Assembly: GCF_009905375.1 (NCBI RefSeq)
Contig: NW_027418099.1
Location: 43,113 to 107,112 of the forward strand
Direction of reading: 5' to 3'
Source: Apium graveolens
Taxonomy: Eukaryota > Streptophyta > Magnoliopsida > Apiales > Apiaceae
DNA length: 64,000 bases
The translations under genes were made by a program, and so were the position numbers. Below are positions 10,152 through 21,049 of the stretch, one piece after another. The notes under the pieces are model-generated. The model saw only the letters and a program-made list of their open reading frames with translations. It ran no database searches and was not told the origin of the DNA. The first letter of the stretch is position 1. Each line of letters starts with the position of its first letter.

Positions 10152-12548
10152 ATGAACAAGAAAGATGTTGGAGTCAAGATTCCTTTTCTTGATAAAGATA
10201 ATTACCATCATTGGAAGGTAAAGATGCATCTTCATATGCTTTCTCAAGATGAGGCCTATGTGGACTGCATAGAAAGAGGTCCTCATGTTCCAATGAGAGC
10301 TGCAACAGGAAACGAGACATCTGTTCCAAAGTCAAGGCACGAATGGTCTGACCCTGACATTGAACACGTCAGGAAGGATAAAAAGGCCATGAACATTTTG
10401 TTCAATGGAGTCGATGCAGACATGTTTGATAATATTATCAACTGTTAAACTGCCAAGGATGTTTGGGACACAATACAGATAATTTGTGATGGCACTGAGC
10501 AAGTAAGAGAAAATAAAATGCAGCTCCTGATTCAGCAATATGAGCATTTTCACAATGAAGAAAGTGAGTCACTCACTGACATTTTTAGTAGATTCCAAAA
10601 ACTCCTAATTGCTCTTAAGTTGCATGGAAGAGTCTATCAAACTAAAGACTCCAATCTGAAATTTCTCAGATCTCTTCCAACGGAATGGAAACCAATGACA
10701 GTCTCATTGAGAAACTCTTAAGATTATAAGGAGTTTACTTTGGAGAGACTGTATGGCATTCTGAAGACCTATGAGCTTGAGATAGAGAAGGATGAAAGAA
10801 TGGAGAGAGGAAAGAAGAAAGAAGGATTCATTGCACTAGTTGCTGATCTGGAAAAGGAGAAGGAAGTGAAGATGGAAGCTGTAGAATCAACTTCAAAGGT
10901 CTGTGAGAATAAGGGTAAGGGGCTAGCTGAAAGTAAAGATTCATTGAGCCAAGATGACATGGAGGACATTGATGAGCACCTAGCATTTCTTTCAAGAAGA
11001 TTTGCCAAGCTCAAGTTCAAAAAGAACTTGGGAGCAGCCAAGCCAAATAGAAACATGGTGGATAAGTCAAAATTCAAATGTTTCAAATATGGCTTGGCAG
11101 GGCATTTTATAAATGAGTGTAGAAAGTCAGATTCCAGTAAGAAAAGGTTTGAGTCTGTGGATTATAAGCAAAAATACTTTGATCTACTCAAACAAAAGGA
11201 AAGGGCTTTCATTACACAAGAGAATGACTGGGCAGCTGATGGTTTGGATGAAGATGAAGATGTCAGCTATGTCAATCTAGCCCTAATGGCCAAGTCTGAT
11301 GAAACAGAGACAAGTTCCTCAAGCAATCAGGTAATCACTACAAACCTTGCACATTTATCTAAAGCTGGGTGTAATGATGCAATAAATGACATGTCTACAG
11401 AATTGTATCATTTGCGTGTTTCACTTAAGTCTCTCACTAAAGAAAATGTTAAAATCAAAGAAAACAACTTGTTTTTAAGTGAGAGGAATAATGTGCTTGA
11501 GTCTCAGTTTGTTGAGTTTGAGAAACTAAAAATTGAGTGTAAGATTGCCAAGGAGGAATTAACCGAGTCCTTGAAAAAGGAAGAAATTTTGAAGAAGCAG
11601 CTCGAGCGTGAACAAGAGGTGATTAAAGCATGGAAAACATCCAGGGATGTTCATGCTCAAATCACCAAAGTTCAAGGAATTGAGTATTTTTGTGATGAAG
11701 CCTGGAAAAAGAATAAAGAGAAACTAGAACCTATTTTGGTAGATGGGTTGCTGACAGATGTAGACTCGACGGATGATGAGGACTATCCGTCGGATAACAA
11801 AAGGTGTTATCCGTCGAATGATAAAAATCCTCATCCGTCGGCTGTAAGCAAACCCATTAGCAAAGCCAAATTAATCAAGCTAAATGATAAGTATGGGTCT
11901 GTTTCCAAGAACTTTGTTTCAGGAGAGTCAAGTCAAGCTAAGAAAGGGAAAAAGGCTAATGTTGGTCACATGACTGTCAAACAGTTAAGTGACAGACTTG
12001 AGAAAATAGAGGTAAAAACAGAGACTAAAAAGAAAAACAATAGGAATGGTAAAGTAGGGATTAACAAACACAATAACTACACACCTGATAAATATGCTCC
12101 TAGAAAATTATGTGTCAAGTGTGGTAGTGTAAATCATTTGTCTGTTAATTACAAATCTGCCATGCCTACTCCCATGTCTGTTCAGCCTCAATATCCTAAC
12201 ATGAATGCCATGCCTCCCATGCCTGTTAATGCTATGCCTACACAGAACATGAATGCACAGTTTGCTAATATGCTATTTGCACCTAATCCATATTATGCTG
12301 CATACAATATGCCTCAAATTCCATTTAGCATGCCTTACTGGAATAACATGTTTGCACCAAGCATGTCATTTCATGTTAGTAATAATATGCATGATAATTC
12401 TGTTGCATTAAATGGTTTCAAAGGCCCAACCCAAATGACTAAGAAAGAATCTGAAATTCCTAAGTCAAATGAGTTAAGACCTAAGAAACAGAAGAAGAAA
12501 GCTAACAAGGCAGGACCCAAGGAAACTTGGGTACCAAAATCAACTTAA
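10152..12548 (+). pseudogene. gag: Element C gag
   Basis: One frame of 799 codons encodes the nucleocapsid precursor and is broken by TAA at 10446-10448 and TAA at 10719-10721, both single-base changes from likely Lys and Gln codons. The N-terminal part (DNYHHWKVKM and LTDIFSRFQKLL) is the UBN2-type Gag domain of copia elements. Then come acidic and lysine-rich linkers and a coiled coil around residues 410-490. Two zinc knuckles are present but each has lost a cysteine (CFKYGLAGHFINEC and CVKCGSVNHL...NYK). A Met/Pro/Asn-rich tail precedes the stop. The linker encoded at 11765-11840 is built from copies of the CGACGGATGA motif. Total length is close to that of B Gag (779 aa). Confidence 0.9.
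11765..11840. repeat. CGACGGATGA motif copies inside gag of element C
   Basis: Four copies lie within 76 bp: one forward (CTCGACGGATGA) followed by three reverse (TATCCGTCGG, TATCCGTCGA, CATCCGTCGG). They encode the repeated peptide YPS/HPS and keep the reading frame. Confidence 0.85.
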
Positions 12549-12562
12549 TTTGATTTTGATGT

Positions 12563-12985
12563 GTGCAGGGAAACAAAAAGAATCTTTGGTACTTGGATAG
12601 TGGTTGTTCAAGACACATGACTGGTGATTCTACCCTGCTCACAGAGTTTAAGGAGAGAGCTGGCCCAAGTATTACTTTTGGAGATGACAGCAAAGGTTAT
12701 ACTGCGGGATATGGCTTGATTTCAAAGGACAATGTCATCATTGAAGAGGTTGCCTTAGTGGATGGTCTCAAACATAATCTGTTGAGTATCAGCCAACTTT
12801 ATGACAAAGGCAACTCAATAACCTTCAATAAAGAAGCCTGTGTTGTGACTAACAATCAAAACAACAAAGTGGTTCTCACTGGTGTGAGAAGAGGAAATGT
12901 GTACCTAGCTGACTTCAACTCAACCAAAGCAGAATCTGTAACTTGACTTCTCAGCAAAACAAGTCAAGATGAAAGTTGGCTATGA
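12563..12985 (+). pseudogene. pol: Element C pol: aspartic protease
   Basis: This is in the -1 frame relative to gag. It begins QGNKKNLWYLDSGCSRHMTG, in which DSG is the catalytic triplet of copia proteases, and continues through GLKHNLLSISQL, typical of the protease-integrase junction. Stops at 12944-12946 (TGA) and 12983-12985 (TGA) interrupt the same frame that continues into integrase. The protease would release mature Gag and pol products in the virus-like particle. Confidence 0.88.
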
Positions 12986-13926
12986 CACAAGAAGCTATCC
13001 CATTTAAACTTCAAGACCATGAATGAGTTGGTAAAGAAAGAACTAGTAAGAGGCATTCCTCTAGTGGAGTTTACAAAGGATGGACTGTGTGATGCCTGCC
13101 AAAAAGGGAAGCAGATCAAAGCATCATTCAGGAAGAAACTTGATTCAGCAATTGAAGAGCCTCTGCAACTGCTTCACATGGATTTGTTTGGACCAGTCAA
13201 TGTATTGTCAATTTCAAAGAAAAGATTTTGCCTAGTAATTGTAGATGATTTCTCAAAGTTCTCTTGGACATATTTCCTAAAGTCTAAAGATGAGGCTAGT
13301 GAAATCATCATCAATCACATAAGCAAGTTAACAATCATCCTGATTTCAAAGTTAGAAGAATCAGGAGTGACAATGGAACTTAGTTCAAGAACTATGTCAT
13401 GAGAGCATTTTTTGAGGAAAATGGGATCTTGCATGAGTTTTCAGCAGCAAGGACTCCACAACAGAATGGAGTAGTGGAAAGAAAGAACAGATCTCTTATT
13501 GAAGCTGCAAGGACAATGCTTGAAGAATCAAAACTACCAACATATTTCTGGGCTGAAGCTGTAAACACTGCATGCTACACTCAGAACATCTCTCTGATTA
13601 ATCAAGCAAGATGCATGACTCCTTATCAATTGTTCAAGAACAAGAAGCCAACTCTAAACTTTCTTCATGTCTTTGGCTGTAAATGCTATATTCTGAGAAA
13701 TCAAACTGATCAAAATAGGAAGTTTGATGCTAAAGCAGATGAAGGAATTTTTGTTAGATATGCTGTTGGTAAAGCATATAGAGTCTACAATCTAAGAACC
13801 AACATTGTTGTGGAATCTATACATGTTGTGTTTGATGATAAAAAGATTGAAGGACTGAAAGATGGAGATTACCATGAGAGCCTCAAATTCGACAATATTG
13901 AGATGGTCAGTGATGGAAGAAAGTGA
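12986..13926 (+). pseudogene. pol: Element C pol: integrase
   Basis: The N-terminal zinc-binding (HHCC) region begins at HKKLSHLNF and ends at LCDACQKGKQ. The catalytic core shows HMDLFGPVNV (first Asp), RSDNGT (second Asp) and PQQNGVVERKN (Glu). A one-base shift near 13320-13335 and a TAG at 13381-13383 split the core. The frame from 13399 to 13926 carries the end of the core and the FGCKCYI and [12 protein letters not shown] motifs of the C-terminal copia integrase region. It is disabled by these breaks. Confidence 0.88.
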
Positions 13927-15001
13927 TCAAGAAACAGTGTCTAAGGATAATGCAGACAAATCTACCACCAATGAAGCACAAAACTTAACATCCGTCGAGT
14001 TGTAAAATGCTTCATCCGTCGGTAGACAACCGTCCTCATCCGTCGGTACTCAAAATTCACCATCCGTCAGGTTATCAAAAGGAGCAGGAAGTCAAGGCAG
14101 ATCACCCACAGAAAGTACCCATTTCTCAAATCAAAGATCCACAAACTCAGGGGCAGTTTCTAGCAATCAAAACTCAATCACACATCAAGACAACATTGAG
14201 GTCTCTTCATCTAGAGCTAATCTACCTCAACCAAGGAAATGGACAAAAGATCACCCCTTTGAACTAATTATTGGTGATGTCTTTTCTAGAGTTTAAACCA
14301 GAAGAGCAACTCAAGAAGAATGTCTATACAGCAGCTTTCTGTCAAAGGAAGAACCAAAGAAGGTAGAAGAAGCCTTGTTAGATCCTGATTGGATTTTAGC
14401 TATGCAGGAGGAGCTAAACCAATTTGAAAGGAATAAAGTATGGAAGCTGGTACCCAAGCCTAAAGGAAAGAATCCAATAGACACCAAATGGGTATTCAGA
14501 AACAAGATGGATGAAAATGGCATAGTAGTAAGGAACAAAGCCAGATTGGTTGCTAAAGGCTATTGCCAGCAAGAAGGAATAGATTTTGATGAAACATTTG
14601 CTCCTGTTGCAAGACTTGAAGCCATCAGAATCTTCTTAGCCTATGCAGCCCATGCCAATTTCAAGGTCTATCAAATGGATGTCAAAAGTGCCTTTTTGAA
14701 TGGAGATTTGGAGGAAGAAGTGTATGTTAGTCAACCTCCTGGCTTTGAAGATCCAAATTTTCCAGAGTATGTCTATTATCTACTGAAAGCACTTTATGGA
14801 CTGAAGCAAGCACCTAGAGCCTGGTATGACATTTTATCAAAGTTCCTTTTGGAAAATCACTTCACAAGAGGTACTGTAGATAAAAATTTATTTTTCAGAA
14901 ATGTTAATGGCTCTAGCATACTTGTTCAAATTTATGTAGATGATATTATTTTTGGCTCTACAGATGAGAAACTTTGTAAAAAGTTTGCCAAACTGATGTA
15001 A
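13927..15001 (+). pseudogene. pol: Element C pol: linker and reverse transcriptase
   Basis: A Ser/Thr/Gln-rich linker with stops (about 13927-14300) leads into reverse transcriptase. Clear RT motifs are [67 protein letters not shown] and the catalytic [10 protein letters not shown] nonsense TAA at 14999-15001 replaces a Gln codon; the same frame then continues. The enzyme copies element RNA into DNA. Confidence 0.9.
13988..14070. repeat. CATCCGTCG motif copies in the integrase-RT linker of element C
   Basis: Copies of ATCCGTCG lie near 13989, 14012, 14037 and 14060 in the low-complexity linker between integrase and RT, encoding SSVG/TSV-like repeats. The equivalent linker in B (25640-25960) instead carries copies of the B motif. 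Confidence 0.85.
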
Positions 15002-15877
15002 AGTAAGTATGAAATGAGTATGATGGGAGAACTAACTTACTTTCTTGGTTTACAAGTTAAGCAAGTTAGTGATGGAATATTCATTAGTCAAACTAAATAT
15101 ATTTTTGATCTTTTAAAGAAGTTTGATCTAATGGATTGCACATCTGTAAAAACTCCCATGGCCACTGCAACTAAGCTTGAACTAAACACTACTGAAAAGT
15201 CTGTGGATATTTCAAGCTATAGAGGCATGGTTGGCTCACTTCTGTACTTAACATCTAGTAGGCCAGATATAATGATTGCTACATGTTTATGTGCTAGATT
15301 TCAGGCTGATCCTAGAGAGTCTCACTTGATAGCTATTAAGAGAATTTTCAGATATCTCAAGGGAACACCAAAACTTGGCATTTGGTATCCTAGAGATTCT
15401 GGTTTTGATCTAACTGGTTATTCAGATGCAGATTATGCAGGTTGTAGAATTGACAGAAAAAGCACAACAGGAACTTGTCAATTTCTAGGAAACAAGCTTG
15501 TGTCCTGGTTCAGTAAAATGCAAAATTCAGTTTCTACTTCTACAGCTAAAGCTGAATATATTGCTGCTGGCAGTTGCTGTGCACATATTTTATGGATGAA
15601 AAATCAATTGCTAGACTATGGTTTGCAAGTTGAGAGGATTCCTATTTTCTGTGATAACACAAGTGCAATTGCCATCACTGAAAATCCAGTGCAACATTCA
15701 AGGACAAAGCACATATACATCAAGTACCATTTTATAAGGGAACATGTAATGAATGGTACTGTAGAGTTATATTTTGTTCCAAGTGAGAAGCAACTTGTAG
15801 ATATCTTTACCAAGCCACCGGATGAATCCACCTTTTCTAGGTTGGTAAGTGAGTTAGGTATGCTTAATTACTCTTGA
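15002..15877 (+). pseudogene. pol: Element C pol: RT end and RNase H
   Basis: This is the same frame as RT. It carries the end of the RT fold ([14 protein letters not shown]), then the copia RNase H with GYSDADYAGC, KSTTGTCQFLG, STAKAEYIAAGSC, FCDNTSAI and HIYIKYHFIREHV. RNase H removes the RNA strand after reverse transcription. The ORF ends at 15875-15877. Apart from the stop at 14999-15001 this part is intact. Confidence 0.9.
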
Positions 15878-16397
15878 ATCTACCTGAGTTATTTTGCAAG
15901 TTGATATGTAGCCAGAAATTTAACTGATTTTTAGTCATGAGTGAAATTTTGGCTAAGTCATAATTTGCATCTCGACGGATGACCATTATCCATCGAGTTG
16001 AGTCATCCATCGATATACTATGTGCAAATAAAAATCAATTACTTTTCTGGAATCTTTTAAAACTCGACGGATAACAGTTTATCCTCATCCGTCGAAGTGT
16101 CTAAATCTTAACCGTTAATTCCCTGAACATTATCCATCGAGTATACTTACAGTTTGTAAGCATTACACGATGGATAATGAGTGGAATTTTTACAGTTTAT
16201 TTTTAAACGGCTAATTTAGGCAATTTCTATTGGGTAATTTACTTTTCTTTATTATTTTCACCCGTTATTTTTGAGGAAGTATAAAAGCTTATTTCATTCC
16301 AATTATTTTCTTTTATCATTCTCAAATTCAACTGCTTTAATTTTATTCTCTCTCAAGCAAATATCCTCTTTCTCTTCAAATCTTTCATTCTCTAACA
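15878..16397 (+). other. Element C spacer between pol and ORF3, with motif cluster
   Basis: This is non-coding. Between 15971 and 16180 it has about eight copies of CGACGGATGA/TATCCATCGA in both orientations. It then becomes AT-rich with a TATAAAAG box at about 16280 and a CT-rich leader (TCTCTCTCAAG, CTCTTTCTCTTC) before the ORF3 ATG at 16398. This looks like a separate promoter and 5' UTR for ORF3, which is an inference. Confidence 0.6.
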
Positions 16398-17710
16398 ATG
16401 CCACCTGTAGTAAAGATAATGTCTCAGACTGGGTTCATTTATGAGAAGAACAACTTCACTGCTTTGGTCAATAAGAGTATTCAGCAATCAGAAGACTATC
16501 ACAAGATGATGGACTTCGTGAAGAGCTGCAAGTTAAGTTTTGCCATGCTTGAATCACCCACAATTTACTGTGAAGTTGTTGAAGAGATGTGGACCACTGC
16601 ATTCTAAAACTCTACTGACAAAACCATCACTCTAATTATCAAAGGTAATGAGTTCTGTATCAATAGTGATGTGATAAAAGCATGTTTCAAAATTCCTGAT
16701 AATAATGTAACTTCACCACACACTGACACTGATATTATCAATATGCTTAATTCCATGCATTATGCACTTCCTACTACTAAGCTAAGTGAGATTAGAAGAT
16801 TAGGTCTTAGGAAGGAATGGAGTTTCATGTGTGATGTTGTGACTAAAGTTTTCTCTGGAAAAGTCAGTAATTTTGATTCTGTGAACATTTTCATGCTTAA
16901 CATGCTATACTGCTAGTTACAGACAAATTTTACAATTTCAGTGACCTTGTCTTGTATGAGTTAGGTTTTAAACTAGGCTAGTTATCCAAAAGGGGAAAGA
17001 ATGTATATTATGCTAGATTTTTCATGATATTGGCTAACCATCTTTGTCAAGAGATTGTACTTGAGAACTCAAACAACAAATTATCTTGTTGGGTTCAAGA
17101 GAGAAGAATCATTGCAGATTTGAACCGAGCCAACCATCATAGGGATGTGCCAATGTTCTACTTTCCTGAAATGCAGACACCTCAGGTAAGTGAGGTAAGT
17201 TCATCCATACCCTTAACTATTCCAATCTCCTCAATTTCTTTGAGTTCAGGAGTAGCTATGGCAACTGTGACAATGACCAAACAGTTGCCTACCAAAGCTG
17301 CCAAATCAACTACAATTTCTAAATCCAAGTCAAAGAAAACCCCCTCTGGTATCTCTCAAAAGGTACCAGTTGAAAAATCTACCAAAACCAAAGATGGAAG
17401 TGTGAAGGAGGGTCAGTTAGGTGAGGGAAGGGGTGAACATCAAAGAAACCCCAAGGATAAGGTTGGAGAGTTGAGTGAATCCCAGCCTAGCCACACTGCA
17501 GTTTCCCAACAAACTGCAGTTCTTAAAAAGGACAAAAGCTCACTTCTAGCTGCATCCTCCCAAAAGGGTGTGGCTACTGAACAAAGCTCTCAGCCAAGAG
17601 CACAGGCCAAAAGGGTTAGGGACACAAGCTCACCCCAAACTTACATAAGAAAGAAGAAATCTAAAACAACTTGGGATGCACAGGGCACACACAGTGCAAA
17701 CTGGTGCTAA
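16398..17710 (+). pseudogene. Element C ORF3, N-terminal conserved domain
   Basis: Starting MPPVVKIMSQTGFIYEKNNF, one frame runs to 16916 with a TAA at 16605-16607. A frameshift near 16910 leads to a frame that contains VYYARFFMILANHL and, from 17024 to 17710, a Ser/Thr/Lys-rich region ending in KKKSKTTW. LRKEWSFMCDVVTKVFSGK and VYYARFF match the ORF3 N-terminus of element B. The function is unknown. The position is that of the env-like ORF of sireviruses, but no envelope hallmark is seen. Confidence 0.75.
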
Positions 17711-18774
17711 AGACACAGTCCCTGCACTTTCTCAAATTCAGATTGATGTGGCTCCAATAAATGTGGACTCACAGCCAAAATCTCTTATAATAGAAGCCTC
17801 TGAAACACCATACTCACCAACAAACTCTCTGGAAGTGGATATGATAAACACTTCAATTCCTGATTCCCCTTCTTTAACTCTGTTGGGGAAGCCAAAATCT
17901 AGTGCAAGTGAGCATCATCTTTTAGATGATTTGTTGGCTCACTTGCCAATTCTTTCAGATACTATTGTGACATCTGTGCCTCAAATAACTTCAATCAATA
18001 CAGAGTCAACAATAGTTTCTCTTCCCACCTCATTCATTTCTACTCTCTCGATGGATATTGCTCATCCGTCGAGTAGTGATTGTATCCCGATGGATAAGCT
18101 TAATAACAGTTATCCGTCGGATAGCTTTACCACTCACCCGATGGATATCACTTATCCGTCGAGTATCTCTGCACAACTTCAAACTTCAATTATTTCTAGT
18201 GCAGAATATTTAGTGGTAATACAATCACTCTTAGGACTGAGAGAGGAGAGTGCTTTGAGTGAGAGGCTGGGTTGCTCCCAGGCAAAAGGAGAGGAAAATA
18301 GTGAATCTCAGCAATCCATTTATTCAGGATTGGCAAAAGTGAGTGAGAGGAGTCCCACCTTAGTAGGTGAAGGTGAGGGTGGGGAGCCAGGGTGAGACCC
18401 TGATGCAACAAAAGAGAGATAATGAGAGAAAGGCAGGTACAAGAGAAATAAGGATGGATCCAGCCATTGCTAGTGAGTCAATGATTGTGGATGATGCTGA
18501 AAAGGGAAGACAATTTCAACAACATTACAAAGATGAAATTGATAACATTTCCTTGGATGCTTACACTTTTACTCATCCTATGTCAACCTATCAATTGTTG
18601 GCTATTCAGGACAATGTGGAGGCAGAACAGACTTTGAATTTAGTACACACCTCAGAATCTCTTCAAAGAGATAAAGCTGCTGTCAATAGGATGCCTTCTC
18701 AAGCTGGTGAGCCATCTGAAAAATTTGGAGTAATTCTAATGATGATGACTATGTTTCTTTGGATGGAAGCATGA
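17676..18774 (+). pseudogene. Element C ORF3, central linker
   Basis: Open frames 17676-18395 and 18367-18774 are joined by frameshifts. The first is Ser/Pro/Thr-rich and includes a block encoded by motif copies (MDIAHPSS, MDKLNNSYPSD, MDITYPSS). The second carries SLLGLREESALSERLGCSQA in the region before 18395 and then DPAIASESMIVDDAEKGRQF and HTSESLQRDKAAVNRMPSQA. Both patterns recur on the minus strand in element E at 63388-63972, so this part is conserved between separate elements even though it is low complexity. Confidence 0.75.
18046..18164. repeat. CGATGGAT/ATCCGTCGA motif cluster inside ORF3 of element C
   Basis: Six copies alternate between forward (TCGATGGATAT, CCGATGGATAA, CCGATGGATAT) and reverse (CATCCGTCGAG, TATCCGTCGGA, TATCCGTCGAG). 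Each forward-reverse pair could form a hairpin. The reading frame stays open through all of them. Confidence 0.85.
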
Positions 18775-21049
18775 ACTTAGGGGGAGATGAAGGCCCAAGT
18801 TCTATTTTAAATTTACCTGGATGGGCATGGACAAAGGAATTTACACCAGGACAATTTGATGTGTCTTTGGTCAAGCAAGTGGTGGCTATTCAAAAGGCCC
18901 TTCAGGAGACTTCAGATGCTGGTACCAAGGCTATTCTTCAAGCTCACCTAGACTCTCTACATCTCATGAAGATCCAGCACTTAAGACAGAATATGAGTGT
19001 GGATGAACTAAAAAGAGATATAGCTGACTTGAAGACATACAATTCTGCGAAGCTGGATTCAGTAATGCCATATGGTACCATGCAAGATCTACTACTAAAA
19101 TTGAGGAGAGAATCAGACTCTGAAAAGAAGCTAGCCCAGCTGGAAAACAGAGTTCAAGTTTTTGAGAATTCAGTGGCTATCCTTCTTCAAAATCAACAGA
19201 CTCAGACAAATCTTCTCATGCAACTGGCTAAAGCACAAGGCCTAACTCCTCAACTTGATGATAACAAAAAGGGGGAGAGAGAATCAAGTAAGGGGGAGAA
19301 AGGACCAGCTGAGGGGGAGAAACTTCAAGTACAAATCAGCAAAGTAATTGTACCTTCAATTACAATCTCCAAGCCAACAGTTACAGATGGTATAGATCTA
19401 ATTAATGCAGCAGCAGCAAATTTGAAAGTTGCTGAAAAAGGAAAGTTGAGTTTGATCAACTGGAATAAAATTGATGAGGAGATACAGAAAAAGTTTGAAC
19501 TAGTCAAGGAGCCAGTTTAGTCAGCCATCCATCACTCTCATGTCAAGCCAATCAGTGTGAATGAGATGAGCATGAACTATCTGGAAAAAGGACAATCTTC
19601 CTGCATCAAGTCTACAAAGGCTGAAATAATTCTTAAACCAAGGGCAAATTATCCAAAGTCATCTTGGAAGAACCCTATGGACACTGTGTATGAGACACCC
19701 AAGCCTAATGAAAAGAAGCTTTTGTCAAGATCTATTATCTTCTATAAAGATCCAGCTGATTCACCTTCAAAAAGGAGAATTGCCAAGATATTCAGAACTG
19801 GAAAGGAAATTTGTGTGGTAACTGGACATCCACAGTTTGCTCAAGCAAAGAAAGAAGAAAAAGCCAGATTAAAGTGATAGCTATTCAGCAGGCCCTTCAG
19901 GAAGCTTCAGATGCTGGTACCAAGGCTGTTCTTCAAGCTCACCTAGACTCTTTATATTTAATGAAGATCCAACACTCAAGACAGAATCTCAGTGTGGATG
20001 AATTGAAAAAGGATATAGCTGACTTAAAGACATACAACTCTGAGAAGCTGGATTCAATAATGCCATATGGTACCATGCATGATCTATTACTAAGATTAAG
20101 GAGAGAATCAGATTCTGACAAGAAGATAGCCAAACTGGAGAACAGAGTTCAGGCTATTGAGAATTCAGTGGCCCTACTTCTTCAAAATCAACAGACTCAG
20201 ACAAATCTTCTTATGCAACTGGCTAAAGCACAAGGCCTAACTCCTCCACTTGATGATAACAAAAAGAGGGAGAGAGAATCAAGTAAGGGGGAGAAAGGAC
20301 CAACTGAGGGGGAGAAACTTCTGGTTCAAATCAGCAAAGTAATTGTACCTTCAATTACTATATCCAAGCCACCAGTTGCAGATGGTATAGATCTTATAAA
20401 TGCAGCAGCAGCAAATTTGAAAGATGCTGATAAAGGAGAGTTGACTCTGATCAACTGGAAAAAGATTGATGAGGAAATACAGAAAAAGTTTCAATTAGTC
20501 AAGGAACCAGATCAGTCAGCCATCCATCACTCTCATGTCAAGCCAATCAATGTGAATGAGATGAGCATGAACTATCTGGAGAAAGGACAATCTTCCTGCA
20601 TCAAGAGTACAAAGGCTGAGATAATTCTTAAACCAAGGGCAAACTATCCAAAGTCATCTTTGAAGAACCCTATGGATTCTGTGTATGAGACACCCAAGCC
20701 TGATGAAAAGAAGCTTCTGTCAAGATCTATTCTCCTCTACAAAGATCCAGCTGATTCAGCCTCAAGAAAGAGAATTGCAAAGATATTCAGAAATGGGAAG
20801 GAAATTTGTGTGGTAGCTGGACATCCACAATTTGCTCATGCAAAGGAAGAAGAAAAAGCCAGATTGAAGCAGGAAAAGAGGCAAGCTGCTCTAGATGCAA
20901 AGAAGTTTAAACAAAAGAAAGAACATATTGCTATCTTGGCCAAGCTACAGGCTGTGAATTCTTCTCAACAAATTCCCTCTCAACCATCTGAAGCTGCTGA
21001 ATCAAAGAAGAAGATTGAAGAACAGAAGAAATCCCCAAGGAAGAAATAA
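18759..21049 (+). pseudogene. Element C ORF3, coiled-coil region, internally duplicated
   Basis: This region begins GSMNLGGDEGPSSILNLPGW and enters a long coiled coil (LRQNMSVDELKRDIADLKTY, then LENRVQVFENSVAILLQNQQ). It goes on to a charged region with SAIHHSHVKP and MSMNYLEKGQSSCIKS and a Lys-rich helix. The block from 18879 to 19873 is repeated at 19874-20868 with an offset of 995 bp, which is not a multiple of 3, so the second copy lies in another frame (19811-21049). The first copy has a TAG at 19518-19520 and the second does not. A TAA at 21047-21049 then interrupts the frame. Element A has a single copy of this region. Confidence 0.8.
18879..20868 (+). repeat. Two-copy 995-bp tandem duplication in ORF3 of element C
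   Basis: Copy 1 is about 18879-19873 and copy 2 about 19874-20868. Both begin with GTG followed by (G/A)TRGCTATTCA and run through the same coiled coil and SAIHH region to AAAGCCAGATT. They differ at several percent of positions by eye, so they are not a recent perfect duplication. Confidence 0.9.

Noticed and set aside
10769..11086. 105-aa minus-strand Ser/Phe-rich ORF
   Set aside because: It is antisense to gag of C; its composition mirrors the Lys/Glu-rich sense frame.
12531..12578. Intron spanning the gag-pol junction of C
   Set aside because: GT and AG occur at the edges, but 47 bases is shorter than usual plant introns and B lacks the same donor context. Only the acceptor-like side is conserved, so I kept that as a finding and not as an intron.
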